This document shows positions 53,848 through 62,456 of a stretch of 64,000 bases of DNA, piece by piece; the stretch's first letter is position 1; each line of letters begins with the position of its first letter. The DNA comes from Natrinema mahii (lineage in GTDB: Archaea > Halobacteriota > Halobacteria > Halobacteriales > Natrialbaceae). Location of the stretch: the NCBI GenBank assembly GCA_000690595.2, contig JHUT02000001.1, forward strand, positions 186,001 through 250,000, read 5' to 3'. Position numbers and translations under genes: made by a program. A model generated the notes under the pieces. The model was not told the DNA's origin. It saw only the letters and a program-made list of their open reading frames with translations, and made no database searches.

Positions 53848-54819
53848 TCAGTCGTCGAGAACCCGCGTCGAGACGGCGTACGTCTCGCCGTCGTAGTGAT
53901 AGTAGCGGGTGTTCTCGATCCCGAAGATCGGCGTCCAGGCGTCGTACTCCTCGAGTCGGACCCGATCGGCGTCGTACTCGCGGGCCAACGCGATGGCATC
54001 CCGCAACTGATCGTTCCGCAGGAGCGTTTCCCTGATCAGTTCGGTCCCCGCCACGTCGTCGGTCGTTCGGACGAGTTCGTACGCGCCCAGTCGTGTGTCG
54101 TCGCCCTCGGATGCCACACGATCCGAACTCGCAACGAGGACGTCGTCCTCCCACTCGATGCTCGTGATCGCGTCCGTCGTCGTCAGCGACAGGGAGTCCG
54201 CCTCGAGGTCGAATCGGGCGCAGAACCCGACCGAGCCCTCAGCGGGGCCGTCGTCGACGTCCCCTTCGGTTCCGAAGGCGTACTCGCCGCCGCCGAGACC
54301 GGCGATCGGATCGGGCTCGGCGACGCCGTGACCGCCGGTCGATCGCCCGTCCTCGATCCCGTCGTTATCGACGGTGAGGTCCCAGGCGAAGCTGTCGCCC
54401 GGTTCGAGGCTGTGTGCCGGCTCGTTTATCCCCCGTGGCGCGACGTGGTACCAGCGGCCGTCGACGCGCTTGTGGAGGGACCACCGATACGGGTTGTGTG
54501 TAAACTCGCTGGCCGATTCGTTAGACAGCGTGAACGTCAGTCGCTCGGACTCGGTGATCGACGCGGCCGACGGCTCGAGGTAGATCGCGGTCTCTCCGGG
54601 GTCGATCTCGTCGAACGCGACGAGTCGCTCGACGTCGTACTCGGGATAGCCGTCGGGATCGGTCCCCGGCGCCGGGAGCGTTCGGTCGTCGTCGGGAAGC
54701 GGCGTGAGGTCGTCGTCCGGACGCGAGTCGTTCGCGGGCGACTCGTCGTCGCCGGCGAGACAGCCGGCGAGTGCCATGCTACCGATCGCAGCGAGGAGGG
54801 AGCGGCGCGGGCGGCGCAT
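53848..54819 (-). CDS. Tat-exported lipoprotein of unknown function
   Basis: 323 residues. The N-terminus MRRPRRSLLAAIGSMALAGC has twin arginines, a hydrophobic stretch and a lipobox L-A-G-C (Cys20), the standard haloarchaeal Tat lipoprotein signal. An acidic linker follows, then a beta-rich domain (~60-170) with LTFTLSNESASEFTHNPYRW and WYHVAPRGINEPAHSLEPG, an immunoglobulin-like pattern. It is probably anchored to the outer face of the membrane. The substrate is unknown. Single gene; it starts 295 bases from the next gene, with a hairpin element between. Confidence 0.82.
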   Translation of the reverse strand: MRRPRRSLLAAIGSMALAGCLAGDDESPANDSRPDDDLTPLPDDDRTLPAPGTDPDGYPEYDVERLVAFDEIDPGETAIYLEPSAASITESERLTFTLSNESASEFTHNPYRWSLHKRVDGRWYHVAPRGINEPAHSLEPGDSFAWDLTVDNDGIEDGRSTGGHGVAEPDPIAGLGGGEYAFGTEGDVDDGPAEGSVGFCARFDLEADSLSLTTTDAITSIEWEDDVLVASSDRVASEGDDTRLGAYELVRTTDDVAGTELIRETLLRNDQLRDAIALAREYDADRVRLEEYDAWTPIFGIENTRYYHYDGETYAVSTRVLDD

Positions 54820-54892
54820 GACCGTTCCTGCAGCCGATACTGGTAAGTGTTTTGTCGTTATGTGGCAGTGGTTGAGGGAGCCGTCGGGGCTA

Positions 54893-54972
54893 TCGCAACA
54901 ACTGAAACGATTTATACGCCAATCGCATGGCCGTCGTCCGATCGGGTGTGCAGTGACTGCCGGTGGCTACTA
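54893..54972 (+). mobile_element. MITE-like hairpin element, copy 4 (80 bp, diverged left end)
   Basis: The interior reads TGAAACGATTTATACGCCAA and CGATCGGGTGTGCAGTGACT, nearly the same as copy 1, and the right end GGTGGCTACTA is intact, but the left end has changed to TCGCAACAAC. Left flank is TA, right flank TT. It sits between the lipoprotein and the dehalogenase-like gene, in a 295-base gap with no other feature. Confidence 0.8.
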
Positions 54973-55114
54973 TTGGAGTCGGCCGACGGCCGATCGGTTC
55001 CACTCCACCGAGACGACCCGCGTTGGATCGATGACGATGTCCGAACGCAACATCGACCACGTCGTTCACGTCCATTTCCCAATTTTTGTATAGTGTTATG
55101 TGGTGTCACACAGT

Positions 55115-56014
55115 ATGGGTATTAGTATCTCGGAGGAGCACTTCGAGGACGTGCCGGACTTCGACTACGAACCGCAGTACGTCGACGTCGGCGAGTTGGA
55201 CATGGCCTACGTGGAAACGGGCGGTAACGAGGGCAATGGCGACGCCGCAGAGACGTTCCTCTGTCTGCACGGCGAGCCGACCTGGTCGTTTCTCTACCGC
55301 AAGATGATGCCGAGGCTGGCCGATCGCGGCCGCGTCGTCGTCCCCGACCTGATCGGCTGTGGCCGCTCGGATCGGTACGAGGACCGCGACGCCTACACCG
55401 TCGAGTTGCACTACGACGCGCTCCGGACGTTCGTCGAGGAACTCGACCTGACGGATATCACGCTGGTCTGTCAGGACTGGGGTGGCCTGCTCGGCCTCTC
55501 GCTTGCGGCCGAGCAGCCCGAGCGGTTCGCTCGCCTCGTGCCGATGAACACCGGCCTCCCCGACGGGAGCCAAGAGATGACCGACACCTGGCACGCGTTC
55601 GCCGAGATGGTCGCCACCGCCGAGGACCTCGATATCGGCGAACTGGTCGCGAACGGCTGTTATCGGGACCCCTCAGCGGACGTGATCGACGCCTACCGCG
55701 CGCCGTTCCCCGACGAGCGATACATGGCCGGCGCGCGGACGTTCCCCGGCCTCGTCCCGCAATCGCCAGACGACCCCGGTGCCGACTTGTTCGCCGACGC
55801 GCGGGACCGACTCGCGGAGTGGGAAAAGCCCGCGTTCGTCCTGTTCGCCAGCGAGGACCCGATCACCGCCGACAACCGCGATCCGCTACGCCGGCTGCTC
55901 CCGACCGCGAGCGACCAGCCCGACGTCTGGATCGACGAGGCGGCTCACTTCCTGCAGGAGGACGCCGGCGAGGAGATCGCCGACCGCATCGTCGAGTTCG
56001 TCGATCGGACCTGA
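55115..56014 (+). CDS. Haloalkane dehalogenase-like alpha/beta hydrolase
   Basis: 299 residues from the ATG at 55115 (five extra codons are open). The order of motifs is that of haloalkane dehalogenases: oxyanion loop LCLHGEPTWSFLYRKM, nucleophile Asp121 in VCQDWGGLLGLSLA with the halide-binding Trp next to it, acid Asp near 248 in LFASEDPITAD, and catalytic His near 278 in IDEAAHFLQEDAGEEIAD. These enzymes hydrolyse carbon-halogen bonds to alcohol and halide in the cytoplasm. The haloarchaeal substrate is unknown; epoxide-hydrolase activity is a less likely alternative. Confidence 0.87.
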   Translation: MGISISEEHFEDVPDFDYEPQYVDVGELDMAYVETGGNEGNGDAAETFLCLHGEPTWSFLYRKMMPRLADRGRVVVPDLIGCGRSDRYEDRDAYTVELHYDALRTFVEELDLTDITLVCQDWGGLLGLSLAAEQPERFARLVPMNTGLPDGSQEMTDTWHAFAEMVATAEDLDIGELVANGCYRDPSADVIDAYRAPFPDERYMAGARTFPGLVPQSPDDPGADLFADARDRLAEWEKPAFVLFASEDPITADNRDPLRRLLPTASDQPDVWIDEAAHFLQEDAGEEIADRIVEFVDRT

Positions 56015-56490
56015 CTCGAGCGAGACGGCCGATCCGACGCAGGTGATCACGTCGACCATGACGAACCCGCCGCCGTGTTCGGCAACGGGGTCGACCCGCT
56101 TTATAGTAGCCGTTGCAACGATTCACACACTGATCGCAACGCTGTCATGCGATCCTCACGTCGCTCACTTCGAACCGCGCTCCTGTCGTGCGATCAGGTG
56201 TGCAATGACTGTCAGCGGCTACTATAGCATCGCCGTCGTCGCCGCGGTCACGTTCACGAGGGAGGCCTTGCGCTCGCCGACGTCGTCCTCGAGCGGTCGC
56301 GAGCCGCGAGGCTCTCCACGAGCCGGTCTTCGAAGGGATTGAACGCCTGATCGGTGAGGTTTTCGTCGTCTTTCAGCAGGTCGACCCCGCCGCGCCAGGC
56401 TTCCTCGCCGACGCGAGCGTGGGCGTCGGTCGAGAGTCCGACCGTCGGTTTCGGGACCGTCGCCAGCACCGACCGGTCGCCGGCACAGTC
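56015..56490 (-). pseudogene. Form III RuBisCO large-subunit remnant, split by a MITE
   Basis: The first part reads SVLATVPKPTVGLSTDAHAR then GGVDLLKDDENLTDQAFNPF, the active-site segment with the carbamylated Lys in G-G-x-D-x-x-K-D-D-E. A one-base loss near 56290 shifts the frame to EDDVGERKASLVNVTAATTA, which runs into the hairpin element 56104-56224. Beyond it the frame resumes as RVDPVAEHGGGFVMVDVI and soon degrades near the dehalogenase stop. Both ends of the ~420-residue enzyme are missing. Removing the element and one TA gives an in-frame join ATG CTA AAG CGG. Confidence 0.85.
56104..56224 (+). mobile_element. MITE-like hairpin element, copy 5 (121 bp) inside the RuBisCO remnant
   Basis: Ends TAGTAGCCGTTGCAACGATT and GACTGTCAGCGGCTACTA are inverted repeats. 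Flanks are TA on both sides and form a target duplication, because the disrupted RuBisCO frame is restored when one TA and the element are removed. It is 41 bp longer than the others; the extra part includes a second copy of CTGTCRTGCGATC. Orientation is as copy 1. Confidence 0.9.
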
Positions 56491-56753
56491 ATGGTACCAA
56501 CCGGCTCGAGTAATAGGCATTGTGCCGATTCGCTGTCGACGAGGGGACGGTCGCATCCGAACCGACCCCTCGGAAACCCGTATTTTTCGGATCGGTAGCC
56601 ATGCCTCCTTATCACTGGGCATTTGTCAAATCCCGTGTCCGTCACACACCCCCGACGGCCAGTAGACTAATCAGACAGTAATTCCGCTCTTCGTGACTGA
56701 AAAAATTCCAAAAATTAAAGTCCTGTGATAATCCAGTGGTAGAGAGCGAGCGT

Positions 56754-57764
56754 ATGCACGATAGTACGACGGACATCACTCCGGGCGAGGGCGCGTTCGA
56801 GACGGGCTCGAGCGCCGCCGACCACCTCGGGGACCTCGAGGCGGCAGCCGAGTCAGGCGACAAACACGCGACTGGGATCGACGCCGTCGAGGACCGGACG
56901 GCGGCGGACGTCTTCGATCAGCTCCGGGACGACGCCGACGCGGGCGGGACCGACGACATCCTCGCCGACGAGAGTCCGGACGACATCATCGCGAGCGCGG
57001 ACGACCCCGATCCGGGGACGGAGACGGTCGACGACGCCCTGCTGGCGGACGAGGACGAACTCGCGGACCTCCTGCTGACCGGCCGCTCGACCGACGGCGA
57101 GGGTGAGTTCCACTGGATCGATACCGGTGGCTCGGGAGAGTCGACGACGGCCGGCGGTTCCGAGTCGGCGTCGGACGCGGGGTCGACATCGGCCTGGGAA
57201 GCCGACGGGACGGACCTCGACGACGTCTTCGGCGACGCGGTCGACGACGAGGTCGCCGAGGCCGAACGCGACGGGACGGCCGAACCGGGAGCGGTCGACG
57301 ACACGGCGGACGACCCCGAGGCCGGGGCAGACGCGGCCCTCGAAGTCGACGACACGTCGACCGACACGGAGACGACCACGCCCCTCGAGGACGAATCCGA
57401 CGACGCGACGACGGTCGAATCCGAACCGTCGGCCGAGGGCGAATCAGCTCCCGAGACCGACGACGCGAGTTCGGACGCCGCCGACGAGGTGTCGCCGGCA
57501 GACACCGCGACGGAGGATTCCCTCGAGGACGCTGACGCCGACACCGCCACGAGCGAGCGCGACGCCGAGAACGGTGCCGACGCCGACGACGCGCCCGACG
57601 CGGTCCCCTCCCTCGGGACCGACGACCGCGACGCGTCCGCGGATGGGGCCGACGGCCCCACGGACGACGAGTCCTCGGCCGAGGACGACGGAGCCGCGTC
57701 TGATGCCGACGGCTCGAGCGGACTGCTCTCCCGGCTCCGGTCGGTGCTGAGCGGGTTGTTCTGA
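56754..57764 (+). CDS. Very acidic, largely disordered protein
   Basis: 336 residues from the ATG at 56754. The N-terminal ~115 residues look ordered (GEGAFETGSSAADHLGDLEA, ADVFDQLRDDADAGGTDDIL, LADEDELADLLLTGR, EFHWIDTGG). Residues ~120-320 are low-complexity Asp/Ala/Glu/Thr/Ser, and the end is a short basic-hydrophobic helix SGLLSRLRSVLSGLF. No family was recognised. A run of A and T at 56700-56720 upstream probably holds its promoter. The amphipathic end could bind a membrane or partner. Confidence 0.7.
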   Translation: MHDSTTDITPGEGAFETGSSAADHLGDLEAAAESGDKHATGIDAVEDRTAADVFDQLRDDADAGGTDDILADESPDDIIASADDPDPGTETVDDALLADEDELADLLLTGRSTDGEGEFHWIDTGGSGESTTAGGSESASDAGSTSAWEADGTDLDDVFGDAVDDEVAEAERDGTAEPGAVDDTADDPEAGADAALEVDDTSTDTETTTPLEDESDDATTVESEPSAEGESAPETDDASSDAADEVSPADTATEDSLEDADADTATSERDAENGADADDAPDAVPSLGTDDRDASADGADGPTDDESSAEDDGAASDADGSSGLLSRLRSVLSGLF

Positions 57765-57850
57765 TCGCTCGCTGCCGTCGCCTCGCCCGCGCGGTCAGGC
57801 GGGTCGTCCCTTTTTCCACGAGCTGACGCCGATCCCGGGTCGGCTCGACG

Positions 57851-58003
57851 TCACTGATCGGGGTGCCATTCGAGTCCCGACCGCCGAACCGAGAACGACC
57901 GCCCGCCACACGACGGACAGCGCGTGCCGCCACCGCGCACGACTTCTCGCTCGGGAATCGTCCCCTTGAGGCCGCAGTCGTCGCATTCGATCCGAACCGG
58001 CAT
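57851..58003 (-). CDS. Zinc-ribbon micro-protein (50 aa)
   Basis: 50 residues from the ATG at 58003. C-D-D-C at 7-10 and C-P-S-C at 29-32 in IECDDCGLKGTIPEREVV and TRCPSCGGRSFSV make a zinc ribbon of the transcription-factor type. An open frame continues upstream, but its sequence is not protein-like. Function unknown. It lies between the acidic protein and sucD. Confidence 0.7.
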   Translation of the reverse strand: MPVRIECDDCGLKGTIPEREVVRGGGTRCPSCGGRSFSVRRSGLEWHPDQ

Positions 58004-58153
58004 GGCCGTGACTGCGGGGCCCATACGGCTGAAGCTATTGCAGGAATTCGACTGCAGCCGCCGCTCGAGTCGGACGATCGCGGAACGAGAAAAACGGAGA
58101 GCGCGCGCGGCCGCCACGCCGATCACGGACCGGCGCGGGTCGGGCCGACGGCG

Positions 58154-59026
58154 TTACTCGAGGTAGCCTTCGATGTGGTCGGCGACTTCCTCGGGGGTGT
58201 CGCCGACGGGGACGCCGGCGTCGTTGAGCGCCGAGATCTTGCTCTCGGCGGTCCCGGTCCCGGAGCCGGAGACGATCGCGCCGGCGTGACCCATCCGCTT
58301 GCCCGGCGGCGCGGTGCGGCCGGCAATGAAGCCGGCGACCGGCGTGTCGACGTAGTCGTCGATGAACGCGGCGGCTTCCTCCTCGTCTTCGCCGCCGATC
58401 TCGCCGCACATGACGATCGCGTCGGTGTCGGGGTCGTCCTCGAACAGCTCGAGGGCGTCGACGAAGTCGGTCCCGATGATCGGGTCGCCGCCGATGCCGA
58501 TGGCGGTGGTCTGTCCGATGCCACGAGAGGTCAGGCTATCGACGACCTGGTAGGTCAGGGTGCCCGAGCGGGAGACCAGACCGACGTTGCCTTCGGAGAA
58601 GATGTTACCGGGGAGGATGCCGAGTTTGGCCTCGCCGGGGGTGATGAGACCGGGACAGTTCGGCCCGATGAGACGGGTGTCGGTCTCGGAGAGGCGCTTG
58701 TTGACTCGCGCCATGTCCTGGGTCGGGATGCCCTCCGTGATCGCGACCGCCAGATCGAGGTCGGCGTCGAGCGATTCGAAGATGGCGTCGCCGGCGAAGG
58801 CCGGCGGGACGAAGATGACCGAGGTGTCGGCGTTCTCCTCCTCGACCGCTTCGTGGACCGTGTCGTAGACCGGGACGCCGGCGGCCTCCTGACCGCCCTT
58901 GCCGGGGACTGCACCGGCCACGACGTTGGTCCCGTACTCCATCATCTGTTCGGCGTGGAACTTGCCTTCCCCGCCGGTGATACCCTGTACCACGACGCGC
59001 GTGTCGTCGTCGACTAGTACGCTCAT
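58154..59026 (-). CDS. sucD: Succinyl-CoA synthetase alpha subunit
   Basis: 290 residues, usual length. CoA-binding Rossmann start [52 protein letters not shown], and the phosphorylated histidine His247 in [16 protein letters not shown]. With SucC it interconverts succinyl-CoA and succinate with nucleotide phosphorylation in the citric acid cycle. Overlaps the sucC stop by four bases (ATGA), so the subunits are made together. Confidence 0.95.
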   Translation of the reverse strand: MSVLVDDDTRVVVQGITGGEGKFHAEQMMEYGTNVVAGAVPGKGGQEAAGVPVYDTVHEAVEEENADTSVIFVPPAFAGDAIFESLDADLDLAVAITEGIPTQDMARVNKRLSETDTRLIGPNCPGLITPGEAKLGILPGNIFSEGNVGLVSRSGTLTYQVVDSLTSRGIGQTTAIGIGGDPIIGTDFVDALELFEDDPDTDAIVMCGEIGGEDEEEAAAFIDDYVDTPVAGFIAGRTAPPGKRMGHAGAIVSGSGTGTAESKISALNDAGVPVGDTPEEVADHIEGYLE

Positions 59027-60174
59027 TGTTCGGTCACCTCGTCAGCGTATTCGACGGCACGCTGAACCGCGTCCTCGAGGGTCTGTTCGACCGTCACGAG
59101 GTCCTCGTTCAGAATGTCCATGCCTTCCTCCCAGTTGGTGCCGGCCAGTCGGACGACGACCGGCTTGGGGATCTCGTCGAACTGCTCTAAGGCCTCGTTG
59201 ATCCCGCGGGCGACCTCGTCGCCCCGGGTGATTCCGCCGAAGATGTTGAAGACGACGGAGTCGACGTTGTCGTCGGAGAAGACCATGTCGAGCGCGTTCG
59301 CGATGCGGGCGGCCTTCGCGCCGCCACCGACGTCGAGGAAGTTGGCGGGCTGGCCGCCGTAGTGATCGACCAGGTCCAGCGTCGTCATCACGAGCCCAGC
59401 ACCGTTGCCGATGATGCCGACGTTACCGTCGAGACGGACGTAGTCGAAGCCGTACTCGTCGGCCTTCTGCTCGAGTTCGTCACCGCCGGCCGCTTCCTCT
59501 TCCATCTCGGCGAGTTCGGGCTGGCGGAACAGGGCGTCCTCGTCGATGTTCATCACGGCGTCGGCCGCGATGACCTCCCCGTCGCTGGTGACCATCAGCG
59601 GGTTGATCTCGGCGTCGGAGCCGTCCTTCTCGTCCCAGAGTTCGTACAGCGTCGTCAGGACGCTCGAGACGTCGCGCGCGACCGACTGGTCGACGCCGGC
59701 GTCGTAGACGGCCTTGCGGGCCTGGTAGGGATGCATCCCGAAGGAGGGGTCGATGTGTTCGCGGGCGATCGCCTCGGGATCTTCCTCGGCGACTTCCTCG
59801 ATGTTGACCCCGCCCTTGGTCGAGACCATCGCGACGGGCTTGCCCTCGCCGCGGTCCATCGTGATCCCGACGTAGAGTTCGTTCACGAAGTCGACCGCTT
59901 CCTCGACGAGGACCCGATCCACGTGGTACCCCTTCAGGTCCATCCCGAGGATGGATTCGGCCGCTTCCCGGGCCTCGTCCTCGTCCTCGACGAGTTTGAT
60001 TCCCCCGGCCTTCCCGCGGCCGCCGACCTGTACCTGCGCCTTGACCGCGACTGGATAGCCGATCTCCTCGGCCGCGGCGACGACGCCGTCGACGTCGGAC
60101 GCGAGCTGCGAGTCCGGCGTCGGTACCCCGGCATCGGCGAAGACCTGCTTCGCCTGGTACTCGTGTAATTTCAT
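59023..60174 (-). CDS. sucC: Succinyl-CoA synthetase beta subunit
   Basis: 383 residues from the ATG at 60174; the longer open frame upstream is a shadow of the UbiA gene. It starts [20 protein letters not shown], the family start, with an ATP-grasp domain ([40 protein letters not shown]) and a C-terminal ligase domain ([57 protein letters not shown]). It binds nucleotide and succinate. First gene of the sucCD operon; the TATA box at 60202-60207 fits a leaderless transcript. Confidence 0.95.
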   Translation of the reverse strand: MKLHEYQAKQVFADAGVPTPDSQLASDVDGVVAAAEEIGYPVAVKAQVQVGGRGKAGGIKLVEDEDEAREAAESILGMDLKGYHVDRVLVEEAVDFVNELYVGITMDRGEGKPVAMVSTKGGVNIEEVAEEDPEAIAREHIDPSFGMHPYQARKAVYDAGVDQSVARDVSSVLTTLYELWDEKDGSDAEINPLMVTSDGEVIAADAVMNIDEDALFRQPELAEMEEEAAGGDELEQKADEYGFDYVRLDGNVGIIGNGAGLVMTTLDLVDHYGGQPANFLDVGGGAKAARIANALDMVFSDDNVDSVVFNIFGGITRGDEVARGINEALEQFDEIPKPVVVRLAGTNWEEGMDILNEDLVTVEQTLEDAVQRAVEYADEVTEQ

Positions 60175-60201
60175 ACCATTCGAACGGCCGTTCCGGCCTT
60201 G

Positions 60202-60207
60202 CTTAAA
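60202..60207 (-). promoter_or_regulatory. TATA box of sucCD
   Basis: TTTAAG on the minus strand lies 28-33 bases upstream of the sucC ATG, so transcription would begin within a few bases of the start codon (leaderless mRNA, common in haloarchaea). Confidence 0.5.
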
Positions 60208-60558
60208 TCCTGCCAGTTTCCACTCGCCGCGGGGAATCCATCGACGCGCATCAACGACACTGCCGCCGGATTCACCGACCGTCGTTTCAGTACCCTTCTT
60301 TGTGTGGGTTTTCAACTGAAGCGAGCGTGTGCAGGGGCACACGTTCGAACTCCTTCCGGAAGCCGCGGCACGTCCGGTCGATTTTCGCCCCGCCGACCGA
60401 CAGTCCTGCGACACGCAAACGCCGCCGCGTCGATGGGCCGATCGTTGCCGCCCCAGTGGATGGCGACGCCGTACCGAGCCCGTGCCGTCCCGCGACCCGA
60501 CGCGCCCGGCACAGCATTCAACCCTCGGCTCTCCTAACGGTCGGGACGAGGCACCGCT
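60208..60558. other. Gene-free divergent region between sucC and the UbiA gene
   Basis: Only shadow frames are present. No TATA box at a good distance from the UbiA GTG was recognised. No repeat or RNA gene is visible. Confidence 0.35.
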
Positions 60559-61431
60559 GTGACGAACCCCACCGCGACCCGTCGCCCCTCGAGTTGGGCG
60601 TCGTCGCTCGCCGCCGTGGCCCGATTCCTGGTCCACAGTAACCTCTTTATTTCGCTGGCGACGGTCAGCGTCGTCGTCACGACGACCCAGCTCGCCGACC
60701 TGCCCCTCGAGGCGCTGCCGGTCTTCATCGTCTTCGCGGCGACGATGTTCGTCTACACGGTCAACCGGTTTACCGACCTCGCGGAAGACGAGCAAAACGT
60801 CCCGCGGCGCGCGGCGTTTACGAAGCGGTACGGCCGCTACTGGCTGCCGATCGGCGTCGGCCTCTACGTCGTCGCGGTCGCGGTCGCCGTCGCGCTCGGG
60901 CTCTCGGGTGCGCGCTATCTGTTCCTGCCGCTCGCGGTGGTCCTGTTGTACTCCGTCGGCGGGGTCAAGCAGGTCTTCCTCGTGAAGAACCTCGTCGTCG
61001 GGTTCGCCTGGGGCGCGATCCCGCTGGGCGTCGGCTACTACTACGGACGGGTGTTCGACTCCGAGATCCTGTTTCTGGCCACGTACGTGACCGTCATGAT
61101 CACGATCGCCGCGGTGATCTTCGACGTGAAAGACATCGAGGGCGACCGCGCCGAAGGGATCCCGACGGTGCCGAACCTGTTCGGACCGGCCCGGACGCGA
61201 CAACTGTCGCTGGTGGCGACCGCGGCCGTCGCGCTGGCGGTCGTCGGCTGCGTCGGCGGCGGCGTCGTCCCCGGCGAGTTCCTCGCGGTCCTCGCGATGA
61301 ACGCCTACGTCTGTGCCTACATTCCCTTCGCGACACCCGATCGGGGCCCGCTCTACTACGGCTTCGTCGTCGACGGCGAACACCTCTTCCTCGCGGCCGT
61401 CGTCCTCGCCCTCGAGTGGCTGGTCTGGTGA
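60559..61431 (+). CDS. UbiA family prenyltransferase
   Basis: 290 residues from a GTG at 60559. Eight or nine membrane helices carry the two Asp-rich motifs of the family: N-R-F-T-D-L-A-E-D near 72-80 and D-V-K-D-I-E-G-D near 192-199, which bind the Mg-diphosphate of the prenyl donor. Haloarchaeal members take part in menaquinone, ether-lipid or bacterioruberin-type carotenoid synthesis. The carotenoid-related LyeJ group is one possibility, but context gives no support. Confidence 0.87.
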   Translation: MTNPTATRRPSSWASSLAAVARFLVHSNLFISLATVSVVVTTTQLADLPLEALPVFIVFAATMFVYTVNRFTDLAEDEQNVPRRAAFTKRYGRYWLPIGVGLYVVAVAVAVALGLSGARYLFLPLAVVLLYSVGGVKQVFLVKNLVVGFAWGAIPLGVGYYYGRVFDSEILFLATYVTVMITIAAVIFDVKDIEGDRAEGIPTVPNLFGPARTRQLSLVATAAVALAVVGCVGGGVVPGEFLAVLAMNAYVCAYIPFATPDRGPLYYGFVVDGEHLFLAAVVLALEWLVW

Positions 61432-61533
61432 CCGATCGCCGGGCCGAGAGGCCGCGCTCGAGTCGGGGCGGCCCGTCTCGGCTCGAGCCGCTTCCCAACG
61501 TTTATTCGGCTGTCGTGACTTGCAGGAAAAGAA

Positions 61534-61770
61534 ATGGGTGTACTCGATTCGTTCGGCATCTTAGCCGCAAGTATCATCACGGCGTTGGTCATGCTCCTCT
61601 TCGCCGTCCTCAGTTTCTTCGTCACCGTGTTCATCGTCCAGGCGGGCGCCGGACTGGCCGGCTACTCGCCGGGCGCGGACTTCGTCGTCCTCTCGGCCGC
61701 GATCCTCTCGACCGGGGCGATCGTCGCGGGCGCGTCCCCCGTCTCGGGACTCGCAACCACCGACCAGTAA
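61534..61770 (+). CDS. Small membrane protein (78 aa)
   Basis: 78 residues with two membrane helices (LAASIITALVMLLFAVLSFF, continuing into VTVFIVQAGAGLAG, and VVLSAAILSTGAIVAGASPV). Starts at ATG after AGGAAAAGAA. No named function; the sequence looks like a conserved haloarchaeal small membrane protein. Confidence 0.65.
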   Translation: MGVLDSFGILAASIITALVMLLFAVLSFFVTVFIVQAGAGLAGYSPGADFVVLSAAILSTGAIVAGASPVSGLATTDQ

Positions 61771-61866
61771 CGCGTTCGATCCCCGATTTTCGAGCCGACC
61801 CGGCACTATCGGATCCGGAAAACACGTCGAGAACTGTAGCGCTCCGTCGACCGTGTGGCCGCGGGT

Positions 61867-62094
61867 CTAGTCCCGATCCGTCTCGCTCCAGTCGCAGTCC
61901 TGGCACTTCCAGCCGGTAACGAGTTCGGTGACCGAGGGCATATACACCACCTTCAACGCGTTGCCCCCACAGTCCGGACACGGCTCGTCGGCCTCCTCGA
62001 TCGAGTCGACCTCCATCACCGACTCGCCCTCGATCAGTTCCGCGAGTTTTGCTGCCGTCACCATTCGCCCCTGAACGACGCGATTCTCGCTCAC
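61867..62094 (-). CDS. DUF5795-like small zinc-ribbon protein
   Basis: 75 residues from a GTG at 62094. N-terminal helix MSENRVVQGRMVTAAKLAEL, then a zinc ribbon with C-P-D-C and C-Q-D-C (EEADEPCPDCGGNALKVVYM, GWKCQDCDWSETDRD). The whole-protein pattern fits the haloarchaeal DUF5795 family, recalled from memory. Function unknown. Confidence 0.78.
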   Translation of the reverse strand: MSENRVVQGRMVTAAKLAELIEGESVMEVDSIEEADEPCPDCGGNALKVVYMPSVTELVTGWKCQDCDWSETDRD

Positions 62095-62137
62095 AATCGG
62101 GGTAGCGTTCGCAAGCGACTAAGCGTTTCCTGATACG

Positions 62138-62208
62138 GGTTGCTGTAACGGTTTCCCGGCGGGACCGCAGGGCGGTCGCGGTCCCACCGGCAATGGCTGA
62201 CAGTAACC
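62138..62208. repeat. Imperfect hairpin, possible diverged MITE relative
   Basis: GGTTGCTGTAACGG at 62138-62151 and a right end ACAGTAACC form an imperfect inverted repeat. The right half GGCAATGGCTGACAGTAACC resembles GTGCAATGACTGTCAGCGGC of copy 5. It lies in the 362-base gap 62095-62456, which otherwise shows nothing recognisable. Membership in the 80-bp family is uncertain. Confidence 0.35.
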
Positions 62209-62456
62209 GTCTGAATCGATCGCATCGGCCGCCGCTCGAGGCCGTCGAGTCAGTACCGAAAGTGCGTGAGTCCGATCGGCGAGTCCCAGTCGATCGGTGC
62301 GGCCCGCGTGCGTGTACTCCCCCATCCGTGGGCCGTCAGCGCGGTCGTCGATCCACCTACCGCGGTCGAACGGACGGGTGCCGCGGATATCAGTGTATTC
62401 CGCACATCGTGTGCGTGCCATGCACGGCCCGCGCCGCTATCGTCTCCCCCGTGTCG

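Noticed and set aside
57863-59017. Plus-strand open frame of 384 codons over sucD
   Set aside because: Antisense to sucD, which has complete family motifs including the active-site histidine.
60175-61383. Upstream extension of the sucC frame to 786 residues
   Set aside because: The added part is Arg/Asp/Glu-rich and overlaps the divergent UbiA gene; [12 protein letters not shown] at 60174 is the standard sucC start and has a TATA box in place.
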